A stretch of 64,000 nt of DNA from Cyrtodaria siliqua (GCA_037043455.1 JAWPHD010005099.1:1-64000), one strand, 5' to 3'. Numbered from the stretch's first letter, positions 49,076 to 61,514 are shown. The notes: generated by a model not told the origin, from the letters alone. Program-made: numbers and translations.

Positions 49076-50079
49076 AGGTCGTGGATACAGTAACACCATC
49101 TGTCGTTGACAAAAACCTGGCAACAGTGACACCATTTGAAGTTAGCAAAGACGTGAACACAGTGACACCTTGTGTCGTTGACAAGGACGTGAACGCAGTG
49201 ACACCTTGTGTCGTTGACAAGGACAAAGACGCAGTGACACATTGTGTCATTGACAAGGACGTGGACACAGTGACACCTTGTGTCGTTAGCAAGGACGTGG
49301 ACATAGTTACACCATGTTTCGTTAACATGGACTTGAACACAGTGACACCATGTGTCGTTGACACGGACGTGAACAGTGACACCATGTGTCGTTGACAATG
49401 ATCGCAGTGACACCATGTGTCGTTGACACGGACGTGAACAGTCACACCATGTGTCGTTGACAATGATCGCAGTGACCCCTTGAGTAGGTGACAAGGACGT
49501 GGGCACAATGACATCTTTTGTATTTGACAAGGACGTTGACACAGTGACACCATGTGTCATTGACAAGGACGTGAACACAGTGACATATTGTGTCATGGAC
49601 AAGGACGTGGACACAGTGACACCTTGTGTCGTTGACAAGGACGTGGACACAGTGACACTTTGTGTCATTGACAAGGACGTGGACACAGTGACACTTTGTG
49701 TAGTTGACAAGGACGTTGGCCAGTGACACTATGTGTCATTGACAAGGACGTGGACATAGTTACACCATGTTTCGTTAACAAAGTCTTGAACACAGTGACA
49801 CCCTGTGTCGTTGACAATGACCACGGTAATATCTTGCGTCGATGACAATGACCACAGTGACACCTTGTGTAGCCGACATGGACGTGGACACAGTCACACC
49901 ATATGCCGCTGACAAGGACGTGGACACATTGATATCATTTGTAATTGACAAGGACATGGACACATTGACACCATATGCCGTTGACAAGGACGTGGACACA
50001 GTGACACCATTTGACATTGACAAGGACGTGGACACAGTGACACCATTTGACATTGACAAGGACGTGGACACAGTGAGAC

Positions 50080-50590
50080 CATATGCCGTAGACAAGGACG
50101 TGGACACAGTGAGACCATATGCCGTAGACAAGGACGTAGACACAGTGACACCACTTGACGTTGACAAGGAGGTGGACACAATGACACCATTTGACATTGA
50201 CAAAGACGTGGACACAGTGACGCCATATGTCGTTGACAATGGCGTGAACACAGTGACGCCATATGTCGTTGACAAGGACGTGGACACAGTGACACCATAT
50301 GCCGTTGACAAGGACGTGGACACAGTGACACCATTTGACATTGACAAGGACGTGGACACAGTGAGACCATATGCCGTAGACAAGGACGTAGACACAGTGA
50401 CACCACTTGACGTTGACAAGGAGGTGGACACAATGACACCATTTGACATTGACAAAGACGTGGACACAGTGACGCCATATGTCGTTGACAATGGCGTGAA
50501 CACAGTGACACCATATGTCGTTGACAAGGACGTTGACACAGTGACACAGTGTGCAGTTGACAAGGACGTGGACACAGTGACACCTTGTGC
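50080..50590 (+). repeat. 252-bp (7-unit) duplication at the end of the B array
   Basis: A seven-unit block with the distinctive gtagacacagtgacaccact unit at 50136 is repeated at 50388, an offset of 252 bp, seven times 36. Confidence 0.85.
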
Positions 50591-50654
50591 CGTTGACAAG
50601 GAAATGCACACAAAGACACATTGTGTCGTTGACAAGGACGTGGACATCGTTTTA

Positions 50655-52098
50655 TTCAACGAGACTCCGCCGAGTATCCTATCTTTTTATCCAACGAGTT
50701 TATTTAAATAAGTAATACACAGTCACGAATGTAGGATTCTGTTGATTACATAACACACCTACGACATGATAGTTTCACTTAATGTTGTCAATTTATCTTA
50801 TATACGGAGAAATCATGACGTCGTTTTGTTGTCTACATGACATCAGCTATGCTACGCGGTTGTAACGCGTTCGCCGTACCAGTAATGCGACACCTTAAAC
50901 CAAATTTTACGTTGCCTACATGTATTTCATGAAGTAAGATTTCAAGCAATGATAAATAGTTTAGGTGTCTGAACGTATCATACGTATGATATACCATTCA
51001 CGCAATTAGGATTAAATGTTTGAATGTATAGAAACACAGTGATTAGGTCCTCATTTTCATATGTAATACATTAGTGTATTACGAGAAATAAGTCATGGCT
51101 TTATTGCACTCCCAGAAGCCATGTTATGTGATGACCAACGTCATACAAACGTTATTGTGCTAAAGCTAATGCAAACTTTGGGATCAATTAGTTGGTAAAT
51201 AACAAATTCTGGAGACGTTCTTACTAAGAGAACCTTATCACAGACAAGTAAATGCTCTTATTAAAAATACCTTTGCCAGAGAAAAAAAATACATTTTTGG
51301 CTTGTAACCATATCAGAGCGTTTTTTTAATAACTGTAATTTGGACAATTACATTATGTGTTCTTACTAAGACGTTTGTGAAGCATTTATGGTTTTATTGC
51401 TCGTTGATCCCAAAGAACCAGTAAATAACACTATCGATTTGTTGGACGGGGAGACTTTTTACAGCCACCAAACTGCACTAAACGAACGCCAGTGTGGATG
51501 TCAATAACTACTGATAAGAGAAATCGACTACAGGATAATCACAGGCATCGGAACAAACCTCCTAGACATACTCTTCAACTTTGTGAACACCTGGTGTTTG
51601 GGCTCCGCTGCTAACAGGAAATATCGGCAAACAATATAAATGTAATTATATTTGATTACAGATACCACTTCAAGAGGATTTGGTAAACATTTACAAGTTA
51701 ATACTTAGAAAGCCTGTTGTTTTGTGTCAGTATAACCACACACAGTCTGTGTTGTGAAGACGTTGTAAAGAACATTTATTGCCTGTTTTAAGGGCTAAAA
51801 TGTAATAAATAATATTTCATATTTCTACCTTACCATGATGAAATGATCCCTGATGACATTACAGCTCATTAATAAGTCAGTCAGTAGAAATAGCATTGGA
51901 AGTGTTGGCTTGATTGGGTTTAAACGTCGGTTTTAACACTTGTTCAGTCTTTCCACGACAACGTCTACTTGTAGCAGTGAGCTCTGTGCTCACCAGTCTT
52001 TGTGGCTTTAAAGCAGAATATGGCTTAAGCCGGTGCTAGGAGGCGTGAGAGGTTTTGCACCCTACATTACCTCTCATGAACAGACTCATGAACAGACA
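50655..52098 (+). repeat. satellite-module flank, copy F2
   Basis: Begins with a foldback right arm (gagactccgccgagtatcc) directly joined to the last 36-bp unit. It is collinear with F1 up to the family Y fragment cctctcatgaacagactcat. It then enters the expanded 63-bp array. It has lost the segments equivalent to 34727-35405 and 36060-36300. No intact ORF of interest. Confidence 0.85.
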
Positions 52099-52630
52099 GC
52101 CCGTACGCACATTACATGATACTCCAACCACCAGTCACATTAATATAACACCTGGCCGACAGCCCGTACGCACATTGCATGATAATCCAACCACCAGTCC
52201 CATTATTATAACACCTGGCCGACAGCCCGTACTCACATTACATGATACTCCACCCACCAGTCATATTAGTATAACACCTGGCCGACAGCCCGTACGCACA
52301 TTACATGATACTCCAACCACCAGTCACATTATTATAACACCTGGCCGACAGCCCGTACGCACATTACCTGATACTCCACCCACCAGTCACATTATTATAA
52401 CACCTGGCCGACAGCCCGTACGCACATTACATGATACTCCAACCACCAGTCACATTATTATAACACCTGGCCCAAAGCCCGTACGCACATTACATGATAC
52501 TCCAACCACCAGTTACATTATTATAACACCTGGCCCACAGCCCTTACGCACATTACATGATACTCCAACCACCAGTCACATTAGTATAACACCTGGCCCA
52601 CAGCCCGTACGCACATTACATGATACTCCA
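52099..52630 (+). repeat. 63-bp repeat array, 8.4 copies (module 2)
   Basis: The ccgtacgcacattac landmark recurs at exact 63-bp intervals from 52101 to 52605. One frame reads RQPVRTLHDTPTTSH per unit and remains open for 199 residues because 63 is divisible by 3. The ninth copy breaks off after catgatactcca into the first 36-bp unit. Confidence 0.95.
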
Positions 52631-55600
52631 TTGACATTGACGTGGACACAGTGACACCATGTGACGTTGACAAGGAAGTGGACATAGTTACAATATGTGA
52701 CTTTGACAAGGAATTGGACACTCTTGCAATAAGGCACTGTAACATTGCCGTAGACATAGTAACACTATGTGATGTTGACAATGGCATGTACACTGTTACA
52801 ATATGTGACGTTGACAATGACACGACACTGTTACAATATGTGACGTTGACAAAGACATGAACATAGTTACAATAGGTGACGGTGACAAATACATGAACAT
52901 AGTTACAAGATGTGACGTTGACAAAGGCATGGACATAGTTGCAATAAGTGACGTTGACAAAGAGGACATGGGCATTGTTACAATATGTGACGTTGACAAA
53001 GACATGGACATTGTTACAATATGTGACGTTGACAAAGACATGTACACTGTTACAATGTGTGACGTTGAAAAAGACATGGACATAGTTGCAATAAGCGACG
53101 TTGACAAAGACATGGACACTGTTACAATATGTGACGTTGTCAAAGACATGGACATAGTTGCAATAAGTGACATTGACAAAGACATGGACACTGTTACAAT
53201 ATGTGACGTTGTCAAAGACATGGACATAGTTGCAATAAGTGACGTTGACAAAGACATGAACATTGTTACAATATGTGACGTTGTCAAAGACATGGACATA
53301 GTTGCAATAAGTGACGTTGACAAAGACATGGACACTGTTACAATATGTGACGTTGTCAAAGACATGGACATAGTTGCAATAAGTGACGTTGACAAAGACA
53401 TGGACACTGTTACAATATGTGACGTTGACAAAGACATGGACATAGTTGCAATATGTGACGTTGACAAAGACATGGACATAGTTGCAATAAGTGACGTTGA
53501 CAAAGACATGTACATAGTTGCAATAAGTGACGTTGACAAAGACATGGACACTGTTACAATAAGTGACGTTGACACAGACAAGGACACTGTTACTATAAGT
53601 GACGTTGACAAAAACATGTACACGGTTACAATATGTGACGTTGACAAAAACATGGACATAGTTGCAATAAGTGACGTTGACAAAGACATGGACACTGTTA
53701 CAATATGTGACGTTGACAAAGACATGGACCTAGTTACAATATGTGATGTTAACAAAGACATGGACACTGTTACAATATGTGACGTTGACAAGGACATGGT
53801 TATAGTTGCAATAAGAGACGTTGACAAAGACATGGACACTGTTACAATATGTGACGTTGACAAAGACATGGACATAGTTGCAATAAGTGACGTTGACAAA
53901 GACATGGACACTGTTACAATATGTGACGTTGACAAAGACATGGACATAGTTGCAAAAAGTGACGTTGACAAATATATGGACACTGTTACAATATGTGACG
54001 TTGACAAAGACATATACATAGTTGCAATAAGTGACGTCGACAAAGACATGGACACTGTTACAATATATGAAGCTGACAAATACATGGACATAGTTGCAAT
54101 AAGTGACGTTGAAAAAGACATGGACACTGTTACAATATGTGACGTTGACAAAGACATGGACATAATTACAATAAGTGATGTTGACAAAGACATGTACACT
54201 GTTACAATATGTTACGTTGACAAAGACATGGACATAGTTGCAATAAGTGACGTTGACAAAGACATGGACACTGTTACAATATGTGACGTTGACAAAGACA
54301 TTGACATAGTTGCAATAAGTGACGTTGACAAAGACATGGACACTGTTACAATATGTGACGTTGACAAAGACATGGACCTAGTTGCAATAAGTGACGTTGA
54401 CAATGACATGTACACTGTTACAATATGTGACGTTGACAAAGACATGGACATAGTTACAATACGTGATGCTGACAAAGACATGGACACTGTTACAATATGT
54501 GACGTTGACAAAGACATGGAAATAGTTGCACTAAGTGACATTGACAAGGAAGTGGACACTCTTGCAATAAGGCACTGTAACATTGCCGTAGACATAGTAA
54601 CACTATGTGATGTTGACAATGGCATGTACACTGTTACAATATATGACGTTGACAATGACATGTACACTGTTACAATATGTGACGTTGACAAAGACATGAA
54701 CATAGTTACAATAGGTGACGGTGACAAATACATGAACATAGTTACAATATGTGACGTTGACAAAGGCATGGACATAGTTGCAATAAGTGACGTTGACAGA
54801 GAGGACATGGGCATTGTTACAATATGTGACGTTGACAAAGACATGGACATTGTTACAATATGTGACGTTGACAAAGACATGTACACTGTTCCAATGTGTG
54901 ACTTTGACAAAGACATGAACATTGTTACAATATGTGACGTTGTCAAAGACATGGACATAGTTGCAATACGTGACGTTGACAAAGACATGGACACTGTTAC
55001 AATATGTGACGTTGTCAAAGACATGGCGTAGTTGCAATAAGTGACGTTGACAAAGACATGGACACTGTTACAATATGTGACGTTGACAAAGACATGGAAA
55101 CTGTTACAATATGTGACGTTGACAAAGACATGGACATAGTTGCAATAAGTGACGTTGAAAAAGACATGTACATAGTTGCAATAAGTGACGTTGACAAAGA
55201 CATGGACACTGTTACAATAAGTGACGTTGACAAAGACAAGGACACTGTTACAATAAGTGACGTTGACAAAGACATGTACACGGTTACAATATGTGACGTT
55301 GACAAAGACATGGATATAGTTGCAATAAGTGACGTTGACAAAGACATGGACACTGTTTCAATATGTGACGTTGACAAAGACATGGACATAGTTGCTATAA
55401 GTGACGTTGACAAAGACATGGACACTGTTACAATATGTGACGTTGACAAAGACATGGACCTAGTTACAATATGTGATGTTGACAAAGACATGGACACTGT
55501 TACAATATGTAACGTTGACAAGGACATGGTTATAGTTGCAATAAGAGACGTTGACAAAGACATGAACACTGTTACAATATGTGACGTTGACAAAGACATG

Positions 55601-58600
55601 GACATAGTTGCAAAAAGTGACGTTGACAAAGACATGGACACTGTTACAATATGTGACGTTGACCAAGACATATACATAGTTGCAATAAGTGACGTCGACA
55701 AAGACATGGACACTGTTACAGTATATAAGGTTGACAAATACATGGACATAGTTGCAATAAGTGACGTTGAAAAAGACATGGACACTGTTACAATATGTGA
55801 CGTTGACAAAGACATGGACATAATTGCAATAAGTGATGTTGACAAAGACATGGACACTGTTACAATATGTTACGTTGACAAAGACATGGACATAGTTGCA
55901 ATAAGTGACGTTGGCAAAGACATGGACACTGTTACAATATGTGACGTTGACAAAGACATGGACATATTTGCAATAAGCGACGTTGACAAAGGCATGGACA
56001 CTGTTACAATATGTGACGTTGACAAAGACATGGACCTAGTTGCAATAAGTGACGTTGACAAAGACATGGACACTGTTACAATATGTGACGTTGACAAAGA
56101 CATGGACGTAGTTACAATATGTGATGCTGACAAAGACATGGACACTGTTACAATATGTGACGTTGACAAAGACATGGACATAGTTGCACTTAGTGACATT
56201 GACAAAGACATGGACACTGTTACAATATGTGACGTTGACAAAGACATAGACATAGTTGCAATAAGTGACGTTGACAAAGACATGGACACTGTTACAATAT
56301 GTGACGTTGACAAAGACAAGGACATAGTTGCAATAAGTGACGTTGACAAAGACATGTACACTGTTACAATATGTGACGTTGACAAAGACATGGACATAGT
56401 TGCAATAAGTGACGTTGACAAAGACATAGACACTGTTACAATATGTGACGTTGACAAGGACATGGACATAGTTACAATATGTGATGTTGACAATGACATG
56501 GACATAGTTGCAATAAGTGACGTTGACAATGACATGTACACTGTTACAATATGTGACGTTGACAAAGACATGGACATAGTTACAATACGTGATGCTGACA
56601 AAGACATGGACACTGTTACAATATGTGACGTTGACAAAGACATGGAAATAGTTGCACTAAGTGACATTGACAAGGAAGTGGACACTCTTGCAATAAGGCA
56701 CTGTAACATTGCCGTAGACATAGTAACACTATGTGATGTTGACAATGGCATGTACACTGTTACAATATATGACGTTGACAATGACATGTACACTGTTACA
56801 ATATGTGACGTTGACAAAGACATGAACATAGTTACAATAGGTGACGGTGACAAATACATGAACATAGTTACAATATGTGACGTTGACAAAGGCATGGACA
56901 TAGTTGCAATAAGTGACGTTGACAGAGAGGACATGGGCATTGTTACAATATGTGACGTTGACAAAGACATGGACATTGTTACAATATGTGACGTTGACAA
57001 AGACATGTACACTGTTCCAATGTGTGACTTTGACAAAGACATGAACATTGTTACAATATGTGACGTTGTCAAAGACATGGACATAGTTGCAATACGTGAC
57101 GTTGACAAAGACATGGACACTGTTACAATATGTGACGTTGTCAAAGACATGGCGTAGTTGCAATAAGTGACGTTGACAAAGACATGGACACTGTTACAAT
57201 ATGTGACGTTGACAAAGACATGGAAACTGTTACAATATGTGACGTTGACAAAGACATGGACATAGTTGCAATAAGTGACGTTGAAAAAGACATGTACATA
57301 GTTGCAATAAGTGACGTTGACAAAGACATGGACACTGTTACAATAAGTGACGTTGACAAAGACAAGGACACTGTTACAATAAGTGACGTTGACAAAGACA
57401 TGTACACGGTTACAATATGTGACGTTGACAAAGACATGGATATAGTTGCAATAAGTGACGTTGACAAAGACATGGACACTGTTTCAATATGTGACGTTGA
57501 CAAAGACATGGACATAGTTGCTATAAGTGACGTTGACAAAGACATGGACACTGTTACAATATGTGACGTTGACAAAGACATGGACCTAGTTACAATATGT
57601 GATGTTGACAAAGACATGGACACTGTTACAATATGTAACGTTGACAAGGACATGGTTATAGTTGCAATAAGAGACGTTGACAAAGACATGAACACTGTTA
57701 CAATATGTGACGTTGACAAAGACATGGACATAGTTGCAAAAAGTGACGTTGACAAAGACATGGACACTGTTACAATATGTGACGTTGACCAAGACATATA
57801 CATAGTTGCAATAAGTGACGTCGACAAAGACATGGACACTGTTACAGTATATAAGGTTGACAAATACATGGACATAGTTGCAATAAGTGACGTTGAAAAA
57901 GACATGGACACTGTTACAATATGTGACGTTGACAAAGACATGGACATAATTGCAATAAGTGATGTTGACAAAGACATGGACACTGTTACAATATGTTACG
58001 TTGACAAAGACATGGACATAGTTGCAATAAGTGACGTTGGCAAAGACATGGACACTGTTACAATATGTGACGTTGACAAAGACATGGACATATTTGCAAT
58101 AAGCGACGTTGACAAAGGCATGGACACTGTTACAATATGTGACGTTGACAAAGACATGGAAATAGTTGCACTAAGTGACATTGACAAGGAAGTGGACACT
58201 CTTGCAATAAGGCACTGTAACATTGCCGTAGACATAGTAACACTATGTGATGTTGACAATGGCATGTACACTGTTACAATATATGACGTTGACAATGACA
58301 TGTACACTGTTACAATATGTGACGTTGACAAAGACATGAACATAGTTACAATAGGTGACGGTGACAAATACATGAACATAGTTACAATATGTGACGTTGA
58401 CAAAGGCATGGACATAGTTGCAATAAGTGACGTTGACAGAGAGGACATGGGCATTGTTACAATATGTGACGTTGACAAAGACATGGACATTGTTACAATA
58501 TGTGACGTTGACAAAGACATGTACACTGTTCCAATGTGTGACTTTGACAAAGACATGAACATTGTTACAATATGTGACGTTGTCAAAGACATGGACATAG

Positions 58601-60156
58601 TTGCAATACGTGACGTTGACAAAGACATGGACACTGTTACAATATGTGACGTTGTCAAAGACATGGCGTAGTTGCAATAAGTGACGTTGACAAAGACATG
58701 GACACTGTTACAATATGTGACGTTGACAAAGACATGGAAACTGTTACAATATGTGACGTTGACAAAGACATGGACATAGTTGCAATAAGTGACGTTGAAA
58801 AAGACATGTACATAGTTGCAATAAGTGACGTTGACAAAGACATGGACACTGTTACAATAAGTGACGTTGACAAAGACAAGGACACTGTTACAATAAGTGA
58901 CGTTGACAAAGACATGTACACGGTTACAATATGTGACGTTGACAAAGACATGGATATAGTTGCAATAAGTGACGTTGACAAAGACATGGACACTGTTTCA
59001 ATATGTGACGTTGACAAAGACATGGACATAGTTGCTATAAGTGACGTTGACAAAGACATGGACACTGTTACAATATGTGACGTTGACAAAGACATGGACC
59101 TAGTTACAATATGTGATGTTGACAAAGACATGGACACTGTTACAATATGTAACGTTGACAAGGACATGGTTATAGTTGCAATAAGAGACGTTGACAAAGA
59201 CATGAACACTGTTACAATATGTGACGTTGACAAAGACATGGACATAGTTGCAAAAAGTGACGTTGACAAAGACATGGACACTGTTACAATATGTGACGTT
59301 GACCAAGACATATACATAGTTGCAATAAGTTACGTCGACAAAGACATGGACACTGTTACAGTATATAAGGTTGACAAATACATGGACATAGTTGCAATAA
59401 GTGACGTTGAAAAAGACATGGACACTGTTACAATATGTGACGTTGACAAAGACATGGACATAATTGCAATAAGTGATGTTGACAAAGACATGGACACTGT
59501 TACAATATGTTACGTTGACAAAGACATGGACATAGTTGCAATAAGTGACGTTGGCAAAGACATGGACACTGTTACAATATGTGACGTTGACAAAGACATG
59601 GACATATTTGCAATAAGCGACGTTGACAAAGGCATGGACACTGTTACAATATGTGACGTTGACAAAGACATGGACCTAGTTGCAATAAGTGACGTTGACA
59701 AAGACATGGACACTGTTACAATATGTGACGTTGACAAAGACATGGACGTAGTTACAATATGTGATGCTGACAAAGACATGGACACTGTTACAATATGTGA
59801 CGTTGACAAAGACATGGACATAGTTGCACTTAGTGACATTGACAAAGACATGGACACTGTTACAATATGTGACGTTGACAAAGACATAGACATAGTTGCA
59901 ATAAGTGACGTTGACAAAGACATGGACACTGTTACAATATGTGACGTTGACAAAGACAAGGACATAGTTGCAATAAGTGACGTTGACAAAGACATGTACA
60001 CTGTTACAATATGTGACGTTGACAAAGACATGGACATAGTTGCAATAAGTGACGTTGACAAAGACATAGACACTGTTACAATATGTGACGTTGACAAGGA
60101 CATGGACATAGTTACAATATGTGATGTTGACAATGACATGGACATAGTTGCAATAA
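52631..60156 (+). repeat. 36-bp satellite, subfamily A, module 2 (about 209 units)
   Basis: Units read DVDKDMDTVTIC or DVDKDMDIVAIS and mostly alternate, giving a 72-bp dimer. Long open frames (724, 699, 495 and 514 residues on the plus strand, up to 467 on the minus strand) run through it. Each plus-strand frame but the last ends at the same 1-bp deletion, gacatggcgtag, at 55026, 57152 and 58666. Confidence 0.95.
52723..60156 (+). repeat. higher-order repeats H1-H4 inside the A array
   Basis: A marker block with cttgcaataaggcactgtaa starts at 52723, 54561, 56687 and 58201, giving periods of 1838, 2126 and 1514 bp. Each equals a whole number of 36-bp units (51, 59 and 42) plus 2. The +2 comes from a 3-bp insertion (gagaggacatggg) and a 1-bp deletion in every copy. 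H3 lacks 612 bp (17 units) present in H2. H2, H3 and the fourth copy are almost identical by eye. Confidence 0.9.
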
Positions 60157-60464
60157 GTGACTTAAAATGTGACAATGACGTGAACACAGAGACACCACTT
60201 GACGTTGACAAGGACGTGAACACAGTGACACCATGTGTGTGACGTTGACAATGGCATGAACGCAACGTTAACAATGACCACAGTGACACCTTGTGTCGTT
60301 GGCAAGGACGTGGACACAGTCATTAACAATTACGCGAACTATGTTATAATAAGTGACGTTGACACAAAAACGTGGACACAGTTACAATATGTGATGTTTA
60401 CACGCACAAGGACACATTCACAATAAGTGTTAACAATAACGTGAACATCGTGACATTATACTAT
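60157..60464 (+). repeat. 36-bp satellite, subfamily B, module 2 (about 8 units)
   Basis: Starts with the marker gtgacttaaaatgtgac, then units of the ccatgtgt type (gacaaggacgtgaacacagt), and decays from about 60320. Interrupted at 60464 by a foldback element. Confidence 0.88.
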
Positions 60465-61514
60465 CACGGCCACTAAACACTCCCTCCATCACCAAAAGGT
60501 GCTTTTAATAAAAAGAGGGATCGAAACTTCCGTACTGGAGCGATCATCATCTGTTTATGTCAGAAACGAGAGTACAATGTAGGCATTTTATTTTTTCGAC
60601 AAAAAGAGAGTTGTTTTCAAAAATCGGGGAATGATGGTACGTGAAGTAATGTTTGTACCTCATGTTGGATACAATTGTGCCACCAAATACTTGAAACTGA
60701 CTCACCAAGAACATTTCCCATATCAAAAAAACATTCATTTTTCTATATTGTTGTCCAACACTTGTTGGTGTGTTTGGTACGTGAACGTCGTGTGTGACGC
60801 ATTGGGTGGTGAATTCAACACGGATTCAGCTCTCATGAATTTTCATGTACCTACTAGTAATTTTGTTAACATTTGTCAAACTTTTATTTAAATATATTAT
60901 TAACCAACGTTGCAAGGCAGGTTTATAATGTCGAGGTACAGACTTTCACACCTGCATGTATATGTAAATATTATAGTTTTTACGCAACTTTCAAAGCTAA
61001 CAATTGGTTAAGTATGTACGAGCAAGTTAATGGATTTACCGCCAGCCCCTACTCGATCTCGCCAGGACCGTGCCTATCTCTTCTTCTCTTTATAAACAAT
61101 GATCATATTTCGGTTTTAGTAGGAGTTTGCAATTCATTTTTCGTGCAGAGGCGGAATGAGAGTCGAATTCGTGTTAAATCCACCACCCAAAACGTACCAA
61201 ACACACCAAACATTGATGGACAGTATAGAAAACTGCATGCTTCTTTGATATGGGAAATTTTCTAGGAGAGTCACTTTCAAGTGTTTAGTGGCAACATTGT
61301 ATCGAACATGAGGTAAACAACTATATCTTCTTCTCGGAATAGCAGTCATCGATTTTTTGAAAAACAAGTCTGTTTTCTCTCGAAAATATCAAATACATAA
61401 ATTGTACTCAAGTTTCTGACATAAACACATGATGATCGCTCCAGAACGGAAGTTTCGATCCCTCTTTTTATTAACAGCACCTTTTGGTGCTGGAGGCAGT
61501 GTTTAGTGGCCGTG
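60465..61514. mobile_element. 1050-bp foldback element with ~375-bp terminal inverted repeats and 5-bp TSD
   Basis: Termini are CACGGCCACTAAACACT on the left and its complement AGTGTTTAGTGGCCGTG on the right, flanked by ACTAT at 60460-60464 and 61515-61519. The inverted arms run to about 60840 and from about 61140, with moderate divergence inward (gatcgaaacttccgt against acggaagtttcgatc). The 300-bp centre has no long ORF. No transposase is encoded, so it is non-autonomous. CAC termini with a 5-bp duplication recall the Transib group, but this is only a hint. Confidence 0.85.

Larger units (their letters stand above)
37303..50650 (+). repeat. 36-bp satellite, subfamily B, module 1 (about 370 units)
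   Basis: Units contain gacaaggacgtggacacagt and gacaccatgtgtcgtt, with one frame reading VDKDVDTVTPC and the antisense frame reading STSLSTTHGVTV. Units vary at a few positions (ccatttgacgtt, ccttgtgtcgtt, ccatatgccgtt). Numerous small indels, mainly in 41.8-46 kb, change frame. Several higher-order duplications are embedded and listed separately. More than fifty overlapping ORFs on both strands come from this array. Confidence 0.95.

Noticed and set aside
37274..50711. Dozens of ORFs of 60-318 residues (VDKDVDTVTPC, STSLSTTHGVTV or CHCVHVLVN types)
   Set aside because: They overlap each other on both strands and are all readings of the same 36-bp satellite unit.
52055..52654. 199-aa ORF across the 63-bp array
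   Set aside because: It follows from a period divisible by 3, and the frame ends where the array ends. The single-copy equivalent at 36488-36567 has no ORF.
52857..60242. Long ORFs (724, 699, 495 and 514 residues on plus; up to 467 on minus) as genes for repetitive Asp-rich or Ser/Thr-rich proteins
   Set aside because: The 36-bp period keeps four of six frames open at once, the frames end at a shared 1-bp deletion in each higher-order copy, and no signal peptide, domain or splice signal is seen.
36568..60464. CRISPR array
   Set aside because: Units are contiguous 36-bp repeats without unique spacers, in a eukaryotic context with no cas genes.
60631..61265. ORFs of 86 and 130 residues as a transposase of the foldback element
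   Set aside because: They are short, lie mostly in the inverted arms, and show no catalytic motif. The element is judged non-autonomous.
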